DNA from: DASPOF01 sp035626155
Lineage (GTDB): Bacteria; Desulfobacterota; Binatia; Binatales; Binataceae
Assembly: GCA_035626155.1 (NCBI GenBank)
Contig: DASPOF010000092.1
Span: 1-32,699 of the forward strand
Direction of reading: 5' to 3'
DNA length: 32,699 nt
A model generated the notes under the pieces. The model was not told the DNA's origin. It worked only from the letters and a program-made list of their open reading frames with translations, and did not search any database. A program made the translations under genes and the position numbers. Below are positions 17,089-24,007 of the stretch, in pieces; the first letter of the stretch is position 1, and the number at the start of each line of letters is the position of its first letter.

Positions 17089-17987
17089 ACGCACCTGCGG
17101 TAAGCGCCGCGAAACAGGGTACCGGCCTCTCGGTCTGGATCGCCGCCGCGCGGCCGCGCACGCTGACCGCCGCGGTCCTGCCGGTAGTAGTCGGGACCGC
17201 GCTTGGGTATCGCGCCGGGCGCCTGGAGGTGCCGATCGCCGTCGCCACCCTCGCGGCGGCAGTACTCATTCAAATAGGCGCGAACCTGGCGAATGACTAC
17301 TATGATTTCGTCTCGGGCGCCGACACCGCATCGAGGCTTGGACCGACGCGCGTTACTCAGGCCGGGCTGATCGAGCCGAACGTGGTCCGCAATGCTGCAT
17401 TCGGAACGCTCGCGATGGCCGCGTTGGCGGGTTGTTACCTCGTCTGGGCGGGTGGATGGCCAATCCTGGCGATCGGCATCGCTTCGATCCTGTCGGCTCT
17501 CGCTTACACCGCAGGACCGTTTCCGCTTGCCTACCACGGATGGGGAGAGGCGTTCGTCTTCGTGTTTTTCGGGCTGCTCGCGGTCAACGGAGCGGCGTAC
17601 CTTCAGACCCGCGAGCTGACCCTCCTCTCGTTCGCGGTCTCGATACCGATCGCGAGCCTGTGCACTGCGATCCTGGTCGTGAACAATCTGCGGGATATCG
17701 ATGCAGACCGGATCGCTGGCAAACGCACGATGGCGGTTCGTTTCGGGGCGCAACTCACTCGCGCCGAATATGCACTACTGGTTGGATCCGCATTTCTGGC
17801 GCTCCCCGTGCTGGCCTGGATCGGCGGCTGGACGATGCTGCTGCCGCTGGGCGCGCTTCCGCTCGCACTCGGTGCGATTGGCGCGGTCTATCGAGATCGC
17901 GGCGAAGCGCTCAATCGCGATCTCGCGCGCACCGCGGCTTTGCATTCGGCCTTCGGCCTGCTGCTAGCGCTGGGAATCGTATTATGA
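17085..17987 (+). CDS. menA: 1,4-dihydroxy-2-naphthoate polyprenyltransferase
   Basis: A 300-residue UbiA-type membrane prenyltransferase that attaches the isoprenoid tail to DHNA. About eight or nine hydrophobic segments are visible. The first Asp-rich motif starts at residue 70 (NDYYDFVSGAD), followed by the MenA-type GPTRVTQAGLI; the second is at 200-208 (NNLRDIDAD), followed by IAGKRTMAVRFG. The GTG at 17085 overlaps the menB stop (GTGA) and yields a normal short cytosolic N-terminus before the ARPRTLTAAVLPV helix. The stop overlaps the menC start (ATGA). Confidence 0.94.
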   Translation: MNAPAVSAAKQGTGLSVWIAAARPRTLTAAVLPVVVGTALGYRAGRLEVPIAVATLAAAVLIQIGANLANDYYDFVSGADTASRLGPTRVTQAGLIEPNVVRNAAFGTLAMAALAGCYLVWAGGWPILAIGIASILSALAYTAGPFPLAYHGWGEAFVFVFFGLLAVNGAAYLQTRELTLLSFAVSIPIASLCTAILVVNNLRDIDADRIAGKRTMAVRFGAQLTRAEYALLVGSAFLALPVLAWIGGWTMLLPLGALPLALGAIGAVYRDRGEALNRDLARTAALHSAFGLLLALGIVL

Positions 17988-19111
17988 GGATCGTCCGCGC
18001 CTCAGTCGCATTTTTCAACGCGAGGCTGTCGCGGCCTCTGGTCACCTCGAAGGGGCAGATCGACACGCGCGAGGGATTTCTTCTGACGCTCGATTCGGAC
18101 TCCGGGCAGCGTGGTGTCGGAGAGGCGAGCCCTGCCTACTGGATTGGAGAGGAGCAGATCGATCAAACGCGCACCGCGCTCGAGTTGATACGCAGGCAAG
18201 TCGAACGCTCACCCGACGCCGCCGACCTGCGCGAATGGATCCTCGGCGGCGCATCGGATCGCCCGCCGCTCACGCCCGCGGCCGCGTGCGCGCTCGACAC
18301 CGCGATGCTCGATCTCGAGGCGCGCGAGCGGGGCGCCGCCGTGGCCGGGCTATTGCCGGGTGAATCGATCGAACCGGTTGAGGTCTGCGCTCTGCTGACT
18401 GCGCGAATGCCGGCCGAGATTGCCGATGAGGCGCGTACCGCGCGCAAGCAGGGCTACCGGACGGTCAAGCTCAAGGTGGGCGGTCGCGAAATCGATTCGG
18501 ACGTGCTAGCGCTCGCTGCGCTCCGCGAGGCGCTCGGCAATGAGTATCGAATCCGGCTCGATGCCAACCGCGCGTGGACATTCAAAGACGCCGAACATGC
18601 GCTGAAGCGTTTCGCCCGCTACCAAATCGAGTTCATCGAGGAGCCGCTGGCATCTGCGCGGCCTGGCGATCTTGTACGGCTGCGCGATGCGGCGGGAATT
18701 GCGCTCGCGCTCGATGAGTCGATCAATAGCAAGTCCGAGCTCGAGAAATTCATCGCGAATGATTCTTCGGGCTACGTGGTATTGAAGGCCGCGCGGATCG
18801 GCGGCCCAACTCGATTGATCGAAATCGCGCGGCTCGCAGAGGCGGCCGGGATGAAGGTCGTGGTGACGGACTCGATTGAAACCGCGGTCGGGATGAGTCT
18901 GGCCGTTCACGTCGCAGCAGTGCTTTCGCCGCCTCGAAGCGCTGCCGGACTGGGTGGCGCGCGCGCGCTTTCGGAGCCCTCGGCCGCGGGACTCGACTTT
19001 CCAATCGCGCCGGCGGTCATCGCCTGCGGTCCGGGACTGACCGTGACCGCGAGCGCGGACGGCCTGCGGCGAAATCCGCAAGGCCGCCCTGGCCCGTCAG
19101 CGCGGATGTGA
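17984..19111 (+). CDS. menC: o-succinylbenzoate synthase
   Basis: A 375-residue enolase-superfamily enzyme that dehydrates SHCHC to o-succinylbenzoate. The active-site residues of the muconate-lactonizing subgroup can be placed: Lys162 and Lys164 in TVKLKVGG, metal ligands Asp193 (RLDANRAW), Glu219 (EFIEEPL) and Asp244 (LALDESI), and Lys268 in VVLKAARIGG. The start is the ATG at 17984, overlapping the menA stop as ATGA. It is the last gene of the operon and is convergent with a hydrolase gene 22 bp away, with no obvious terminator in the gap. Dipeptide epimerase activity is the main alternative for such sequences but the operon argues for MenC. Confidence 0.92.
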   Translation: MRIVRASVAFFNARLSRPLVTSKGQIDTREGFLLTLDSDSGQRGVGEASPAYWIGEEQIDQTRTALELIRRQVERSPDAADLREWILGGASDRPPLTPAAACALDTAMLDLEARERGAAVAGLLPGESIEPVEVCALLTARMPAEIADEARTARKQGYRTVKLKVGGREIDSDVLALAALREALGNEYRIRLDANRAWTFKDAEHALKRFARYQIEFIEEPLASARPGDLVRLRDAAGIALALDESINSKSELEKFIANDSSGYVVLKAARIGGPTRLIEIARLAEAAGMKVVVTDSIETAVGMSLAVHVAAVLSPPRSAAGLGGARALSEPSAAGLDFPIAPAVIACGPGLTVTASADGLRRNPQGRPGPSARM

Positions 19112-19133
19112 TCCGCGGCGCGCGACCGCCCGG

Positions 19134-19997
19134 CTAGGCATTCTTCAAGTGAGTAATGAACCAGTCTTTAGCCAATGCGGACGCATCGGGGTAATACTGG
19201 TCATAGATTGCATAATGCTTGCACGGAAAAGCGACGTACTTCGCGGGCGCGTTCTTCGAGACAATCTGATGGAGCGCGTACCCGTTCTGCATCCGATCGA
19301 ACAGCTCCTCCTCGGCCGCATCGATCACCAGGGTCGGCACGCGAATCTCGGCCGCGGTCGCAATCGGGCAGAAGCGGACCATCTTCGAAAGATCCGGCGT
19401 TCCGCCCAGTCCCGGGACCGCATCTTCGGCGGGCGGGATCGGTCCGATCTCGCCGCGCGCGCGAGCGACAGCCCGCGCCTGGCCCATCGCGGTCAATGAC
19501 GGGAGGCCGCCCCGCTGCGCGCTCGCCTGGGCGACGATCGCCGTCACGCGGGGGTCATGGGCGGCCATGAAGCTTACGTGCCCGCCGCCGTAGCTGGTGC
19601 CCCAAAGACCGATTCGATCGGCGTTGACCTGCGGTTCTCCTTCGAGGAAATCGATGCAGTTGGTGATGTCGCGAATCTGATCGAAGGGGTCCACCACCTG
19701 CCGCAGCGCGCGCGCGCGGACCGTGACCACTCCGTCGCTGTCCGGCGCTCCAATCTCGCCGGCCGGCACCAGCCTGGGGTCGCTCTCGCCCCAGCCGCGG
19801 TAATCGAACGCGAGCACGACAAACCCCGCTTTCGAGAACAGCGGCGCATAGGTCATATTCAGGTGTTGTTTGAGCCCGCCCCATCCGTGGCAGAGCAGGA
19901 TGGCGGGCAGCTTGTCGCCCGCAGCGGCCTCGTCCGGGGTCCATAAATCACCCGCCAGCCGCGCGCCTTCGCTCCAGATGGTGATTGACTTGCGCAT
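19134..19997 (-). CDS. alpha/beta hydrolase, dienelactone hydrolase/S15-like
   Basis: A 287-residue protein with the hydrolase fold: ILLCHGWGG (33-41), AFDYRGWGESD (63-73), the elbow GTSYGGGH with Ser135, Asp226 in VIDAAEEELFD, and His261 in PCKHYAIYD. The DYRGWGES and GTSYGGGH pattern is that of cytoplasmic dienelactone-hydrolase or X-Pro-peptidase-like families. It lies on the opposite strand to the men operon and is not part of it, so a role in menaquinone synthesis (for example DHNA-CoA hydrolysis, normally done by hotdog-fold enzymes) is unlikely. Substrate unknown. The 275 bp to the divergent malic enzyme gene show no recognisable element. Confidence 0.82.
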   Translation of the reverse strand: MRKSITIWSEGARLAGDLWTPDEAAAGDKLPAILLCHGWGGLKQHLNMTYAPLFSKAGFVVLAFDYRGWGESDPRLVPAGEIGAPDSDGVVTVRARALRQVVDPFDQIRDITNCIDFLEGEPQVNADRIGLWGTSYGGGHVSFMAAHDPRVTAIVAQASAQRGGLPSLTAMGQARAVARARGEIGPIPPAEDAVPGLGGTPDLSKMVRFCPIATAAEIRVPTLVIDAAEEELFDRMQNGYALHQIVSKNAPAKYVAFPCKHYAIYDQYYPDASALAKDWFITHLKNA

Positions 19998-20272
19998 GGT
20001 TCAGACCTCGCCGCCCAGGTTCCGAGCTTCGCAATTCGAATTTGAGGTTTCCCCCGATTGCGGGACGATTCTCGGGGAATCGATCCGAAAAGTCCACCGG
20101 CGCGATTGCGTCCCGGATCGAGCACCGCGATGGCGCGCCGGCGACGTTTGCCACGCTCGCCGCTTGCGCCTAAAGTCCTGACAGAATACCCACCGTTTCG
20201 CCCCCGGATGTGACGGGAATCAACCGCGGGTGATAATGCGCATCAGGCTTCGATTCGTTTGAGGATACGGGG

Positions 20273-21991
20273 ATGACCTTCACACGGCTTCGGGACGAGC
20301 GTACCGGCGAGCAGATCGTTGAGGTGAGCCAAGGCGGCCGCGCGCTGCTGGATAACCCGTTCGTGAACAAGGGGGTCGTCTTCAGCGAAGAGGAGCGCTG
20401 CGAACTTGGGCTTCACGGCCTGCTTCCGGCCAGGGTCCTGACCGCGGAGGAGGACGTCGCGCTCGCTTACGAGGAATACCAGCAGCAGACAAGCGACCTC
20501 GGACGCTACATCTTCCTGTCGAGCCTCCAGGACCGCAACGAGACGCTTTTCTTCCGCCTGATCGTCGAACACCTGACGGAAACTACGCCGATCGCCTACA
20601 CCCCGGTGGTCGGCACCGCAGTCGAGCGCTACAGCCATATCTGGCGCAGGCCGCGCGGCATCTTTCTTGTCCCGCCTCACGGAGAGCGGATCGAGTCCAT
20701 ACTGCGCGCCCTGCCCAACCGCGAGCATATCGAGGCGATCGTAGTCACCGATGCCGAGGCGGTCCTGGGCATCGGCGATCAGGGCGCGGGCGGGATCGCG
20801 ATCTCGATCGGCAAGCTCGCCCTTTACACGGCCTGCGGAGGCATCGCGCCCGAAGCGACGCTGCCCGTGATGCTTGACGTGGGCACGGACAATGAGGCGC
20901 TGCTTGGCGACCCGATTTACCTCGGCTGGCGCCATCCGCGCCTGCGCGGCCAGGCTTACGACGACTTCCTGGCCGCCTTCGTCGAGGCGGTGGCGAAAGT
21001 TTTTCCGCGCGCGCTGCTCCAATTCGAAGATTTCGGGACGCTCGACGCGCGCGCGCTCCTGGACCGATACCGCGAGCAACTCTGCACCTTCAACGACGAC
21101 ATCCAGGGAACCGGCGCGGTCACGCTCGCGAGCCTCATCGCCGCGGCCAGGATCACCGGCTCCAAGCTCAGCGAGCAGGATGTGGTGATCTTCGGCGCCG
21201 GAAGCGGAGGCACCGGAGTCGCCGACCAAATCGTCGCAAAGACCATCGATGAGGGCCTGTCCGAGAGCGAAGCGCGCGCGCGGATCTGGGTCGTCGATCG
21301 GCGCGGCCTGATGCTTTCCGACATGAAGGAGACGGAGTTCCCCTACCGCAGGAAATATTACCAGCCGCCTGAGCGCGTGAGGAATTGGAGGCTGGAGAAG
21401 AAGGGCGCGATTTCGCTCGCCGACGTGGTGCGCAACCTGCACCCGGCGGTGTTGATCGGGACCTCGGCGGCCGCCGGCGCTTTCACGCGCGAAATCGTCC
21501 GCGAGATAGCGGCCCACGTTAAGCGCCCGATTGTCTTCCCCCTGTCCAATCCCTCGACCAGATGCGAGGCCGTGCCGCGCGACCTGATCGAATGGACCGA
21601 AGGACGCGCGCTGATCGCGACCGGCAGCCCGTTCCCCGACGTTGAATACGGCGGCCGGCGAATCCGCGTCAGCCAGTGCAACAACGTGTTCATCTTCCCC
21701 GGCGTGGCGTTGGGCGTTCTGGCATCCGGCGCACGGCGTATCACTGACAGCATGTTCATGGCCGCGGCCTCGGCGTTGGCCGAATGCTCACCGGCGCTCA
21801 ATGACCCGAACGCCCCGCTGCTGCCATCCATCGAGCAAGTGCGTCAGGTCTCGCAGCGGGTAGCGATCGCGGTTGGACTCGATGCGCAACGCAAGGGACT
21901 TGCGCCCGCGACCACGCCCTGGGAACTCGAGGAAGGGGTAACGGCCAAAATGTGGACGCCTCGCTACGCCCGCGTGAGACTGAGGCGCTGA
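20273..21991 (+). CDS. maeA: NAD-dependent malic enzyme
   Basis: A 572-residue enzyme of the large eukaryote/E. coli SfcA type. It decarboxylates L-malate to pyruvate with NAD. Key residues are visible: Tyr109 in TPIAYTPVVGTAVE, Lys181 in ISIGKLALYTACGG, metal ligands Glu252-Asp253 (LQFEDF) and Asp275 in CTFNDDIQGTGAV, and the dinucleotide loop GAGSGGTG (308-315). PLSNPSTRCEA and CNNVFIFPGVALGVL near the C-terminus are also typical. GAGG lies about 10 bases before the ATG. NAD rather than NADP use is the usual property of this type and is inferred. Confidence 0.93.
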   Translation: MTFTRLRDERTGEQIVEVSQGGRALLDNPFVNKGVVFSEEERCELGLHGLLPARVLTAEEDVALAYEEYQQQTSDLGRYIFLSSLQDRNETLFFRLIVEHLTETTPIAYTPVVGTAVERYSHIWRRPRGIFLVPPHGERIESILRALPNREHIEAIVVTDAEAVLGIGDQGAGGIAISIGKLALYTACGGIAPEATLPVMLDVGTDNEALLGDPIYLGWRHPRLRGQAYDDFLAAFVEAVAKVFPRALLQFEDFGTLDARALLDRYREQLCTFNDDIQGTGAVTLASLIAAARITGSKLSEQDVVIFGAGSGGTGVADQIVAKTIDEGLSESEARARIWVVDRRGLMLSDMKETEFPYRRKYYQPPERVRNWRLEKKGAISLADVVRNLHPAVLIGTSAAAGAFTREIVREIAAHVKRPIVFPLSNPSTRCEAVPRDLIEWTEGRALIATGSPFPDVEYGGRRIRVSQCNNVFIFPGVALGVLASGARRITDSMFMAAASALAECSPALNDPNAPLLPSIEQVRQVSQRVAIAVGLDAQRKGLAPATTPWELEEGVTAKMWTPRYARVRLRR

Positions 21992-22046
21992 AGCGCCAAT
22001 CGAGAGGACCGCGCAATCACGAATCAAACACGCTAAGGAGTAAGCC

Positions 22047-23078
22047 ATGAGCGCGACTCCGCCCACCTTTCTTCCCGTGAACCAAGCCTGGCTGGATCGC
22101 CGCACCGAGACGATCATCGAACCCGAACTTCCGATCGTCGATGCGCACCATCATCTGTGGGAGCGGCCCGGTTGGCAATACATGTTCGGCGATTTGCTCG
22201 AAGACCTGGGCAGCGGCCACAAGATTATCGCCACCGTGTTCGTCCAGTGCCGCTCGATGTACCGGGCCGGCGGCCCCGAGGAGTTGCGCCCCCTGGGCGA
22301 GACCGAATTCGTCAATGGCGTGGCGGCGATGAGCGCGAGCGGCCGTTACGGATCGGCGCGCGTCTGCGCGGGAATCGTGGGCCACGCAGATTTGCAATTG
22401 GGCGCGCGCGTGCGGGAGGTGCTGGAAAAGCACATCCGGGCCGCGGGCGAGCGCTTCCGCGGCATCCGCCACATCAATGCCTGGGATGAGGACGCCTCGG
22501 TGATGACCCCGGGCTATGGCCCGCCCAAAGGACTGCTCGGGGAACGCTCGTTCCGCGAGGGCTTCGCGTGCCTGGCGCCGCTCGATCTCACGTTCGATGC
22601 GTGGCTGTACCATCCGCAGATCGATGAGCTTACCGCGCTCGCGCGCGCCTTCCCGCAGACGCGGATCGTGCTCGACCATGTCGGCGGCCCGATCGGTATC
22701 GCTCGCTATGCGAATCGGCGCGAAGAAATCTTTGCGCAGTGGCGCGCCTCGATTCGGGAACTGGCGAAGTGTCCCAACGTGTTCGCCAAGCTGGGCGGCC
22801 TTGGAATGGCGGTGGGAGGTTTCGGCTTCCATTTGCAGGCCGAGCCGCCATCATCGGAGGCGCTCGCGAATGCGTGGCGTCCATTCATCGAAACCACCAT
22901 CGATGCATTCGGCACGAACCGCTGCATGTTCGAGAGCAACTTCCCCGTGGACAAGGGATCCTATAGCTATGCAGTGGGATGGAATGCCTTCAAGCGCCTC
23001 GCAAGCGGCTGCACCGCGGCCGAGAAAGAGGATCTGTTCAGCCGCACCGCGACGCGCTTCTACAAACTGGCGGACTGA
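22047..23078 (+). CDS. amidohydrolase-2 family metal-dependent hydrolase
   Basis: A 343-residue TIM-barrel hydrolase (PF04909-type). IVDAHHHLWERPG (30-42) is the first-strand H-x-H metal site, FRGIRHINAW lies on a middle strand, LDHVGGP on the strand carrying the next His, and FESNFPVDKGS ends the barrel with the conserved Asp. The closest functional relatives are 2-pyrone-4,6-dicarboxylate lactonase or L-fucono-lactonase-like enzymes, so lactone hydrolysis is plausible, but the substrate cannot be read from sequence. AAGGAG at 22035-22040 supports the ATG at 22047. It lies 55 bp after the malic enzyme gene and may share its transcript. Confidence 0.85.
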   Translation: MSATPPTFLPVNQAWLDRRTETIIEPELPIVDAHHHLWERPGWQYMFGDLLEDLGSGHKIIATVFVQCRSMYRAGGPEELRPLGETEFVNGVAAMSASGRYGSARVCAGIVGHADLQLGARVREVLEKHIRAAGERFRGIRHINAWDEDASVMTPGYGPPKGLLGERSFREGFACLAPLDLTFDAWLYHPQIDELTALARAFPQTRIVLDHVGGPIGIARYANRREEIFAQWRASIRELAKCPNVFAKLGGLGMAVGGFGFHLQAEPPSSEALANAWRPFIETTIDAFGTNRCMFESNFPVDKGSYSYAVGWNAFKRLASGCTAAEKEDLFSRTATRFYKLAD

Positions 23079-23249
23079 ACTCCGGCTGGGCGGCTCTCCG
23101 TAATGCGGCCGGCGCCGAACCGGTCGCATCCTGACCGGCCGCCGCGCGAAGAGGGCCAAGTGCCGAATAGCCGCATTCGCATCGAGCGCGTTGACCGGGT
23201 CGAAATATGCTCCGGCTGCGCGCCGGCCGCGCACGAAGATAGCTGCAAT

Positions 23250-23272
23250 TTGCATTGCACTGCACGATGCAA
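23250..23272. promoter_or_regulatory. dyad TTGCA-N8-TGCAA, candidate activator site
   Basis: Inverted repeats overlap here: TTGCAT with ATGCAA (11 bases between) and TTGCA with TGCAA (8 bases between). The site is centred roughly 95 bp upstream of the start expected from the sigma-54 promoter at 23331, the normal distance for enhancer-binding activators. It resembles the TGCA-based dyads of NtrC-type proteins, but no regulator can be named. Confidence 0.45.
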
Positions 23273-23330
23273 CATGTGATCCCGTCCGGAACCTAAGCGA
23301 AATTATTTAGCATTCACGGGACGCTAGCCA

Positions 23331-23347
23331 TTGGCACGGCCAGTGCT
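23331..23347 (+). promoter_or_regulatory. candidate sigma-54 (-24/-12) promoter for kdp
   Basis: TTGGCACGGCCAGTGCT matches the established sigma-54 consensus YTGGCACGRNNNTTGCW at 16 of 17 positions, with the GG (23333-23334) and GC (23345-23346) separated by exactly 10 bases. It points towards the kdp genes. The transcript would start near 23358, leaving a leader of about 277 bases before the first ORF. I found no other site in the window of comparable quality. Confidence 0.6.
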
Positions 23348-23634
23348 GTGTTCCATGCCAGCCTCGTTGCCTTCGAGCGCCGGCGACGAGGTAGGTCTGC
23401 TAACGACTCTGGATCGATGCCTTAAGGTTGTTGCCCCAACAGCGATGATGCTATGCAAAGCGGTGCAGGATCGCATCTCTTGGTTTGTCGCCGGACTGGA
23501 CGCGCCATGCGTCGCCGGGTCGATCTGCGGGGGTCTTCAAAGATGCCTTCGGTTCGCAATCAGGGAGGCGATCTGAGCGCTCGCCGCGATCCGGCAGGAG
23601 CTGGAAAGCACCTGTCTGCCAAGGAGCAAGAGTG

Positions 23635-23730
23635 ATGAATCTCGTGATTTGGCTTCCCGCGATGTTCGTGCTGGGCCTGGTTGGGATGGGCCTGTGCTAC
23701 GCATTTCTCATTGGATGCGAAAAAGTCTGA
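23635..23730 (+). CDS. 31-residue membrane peptide preceding kdpF
   Basis: A short frame with an AAGGAG ribosome-binding site (23621-23626) 8 bases before the ATG. The product starts MNLVIWLPAMFVLGLVGMG and ends with a short polar tail, CEKV: one membrane helix. It ends 9 bp before the kdpF start, so it reads as the first gene of the kdp operon. It is distinct from KdpF, which follows. It may be an accessory single-helix subunit or a regulatory leader peptide; I do not recognise a named family. Confidence 0.65.
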   Translation: MNLVIWLPAMFVLGLVGMGLCYAFLIGCEKV

Positions 23731-23739
23731 GGTGCTCGA

Positions 23740-23820
23740 ATGAATTACCTGACCGCCGCGATATCGCTTTTCCTGTTTGTATATCTGCTGGTCGCGTTGA
23801 TCCGCCCGGAGTGGTTCTAG
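23740..23820 (+). CDS. kdpF: potassium-transporting ATPase subunit F
   Basis: A 26-residue single-helix peptide, MNYLTAAISLFLFVYLLVA, ending LIRPEWF, the typical KdpF pattern (hydrophobic helix, then L-x-R-P-E). KdpF stabilises the KdpFABC complex in the membrane. GAGG at 23729-23732 is 7 bases upstream of the ATG. The TAG stop is the first codon-sized unit of repeat copy 3, which separates kdpF from kdpA by 187 bp, whereas these genes are normally adjacent. Confidence 0.85.
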   Translation: MNYLTAAISLFLFVYLLVALIRPEWF

Positions 23821-23975
23821 CAGGATGTTGAGAATAGCGAAATCATCGCAGTTCGACCGCCTTGCGGTCTCAACATCCTGCGTAAAGGATGGCTTCCTTC
23901 CTCTATCTTCTCTCCCGGTCTTTTCCGGGGGAGATAAGAGAGGGGGAGCAGGCTGTGATTTATCACCAGCCTGCC
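23818..23975. repeat. dispersed hairpin repeat, copy 3 (long form), inside the kdp operon
   Basis: A 158-bp copy starting on the kdpF TAG. The first dyad is CAGGATGTTGAG with CTCAACATCCTG; the second has CCTCTATCTTCTCTCCC facing GGGGGAGATAAGAGAGG; the third is AGCAGGCTG with CAGCCTGCC. Differences from copy 2 are scattered single substitutions and small indels. It occupies nearly all of the kdpF-kdpA gap; kdpA keeps its own GAGG at 23995-23998. Confidence 0.9.
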
Positions 23976-24007
23976 AGGCGGCTCAGTAGCGAACGAGGTA
24001 AAGGCTA

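Larger units (their letters stand above)
23079..23634. other. long non-coding leader of the kdp locus
   Basis: No convincing gene was found in these 556 bp; open frames here lack ribosome-binding sites and family-like sequence. A perfect CCGGTC/GACCGG hairpin at 23120-23138 follows the amidohydrolase stop and may end that transcript, though no T-run follows. It also holds the TTGCA-N8-TGCAA dyad, a sigma-54-type promoter and a GGCGA/TCGCC hairpin near 23563. I looked for the c-di-AMP (ydaO) riboswitch often found before potassium genes and did not find its conserved blocks. Confidence 0.6.

Noticed and set aside
19134..19997. Hydrolase as the missing DHNA-CoA thioesterase of the men pathway
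   Set aside because: Known enzymes are hotdog-fold; this is an alpha/beta hydrolase on the opposite strand and not in the operon.
20243..21517. 424-codon antisense frame across the malic enzyme
   Set aside because: Mirror of a clear enzyme gene; no domain recognised.
23331..23576. Possible 81-residue leader ORF before the kdp genes
   Set aside because: Begins at a TTG with no ribosome-binding site, overlaps the sigma-54 site and shows no recognisable protein sequence.
23079..23634. ydaO-type c-di-AMP riboswitch
   Set aside because: The conserved GUCAGCUAACCUCGU-like closing block and the paired GGGGAACC-like blocks were not found on the plus strand.
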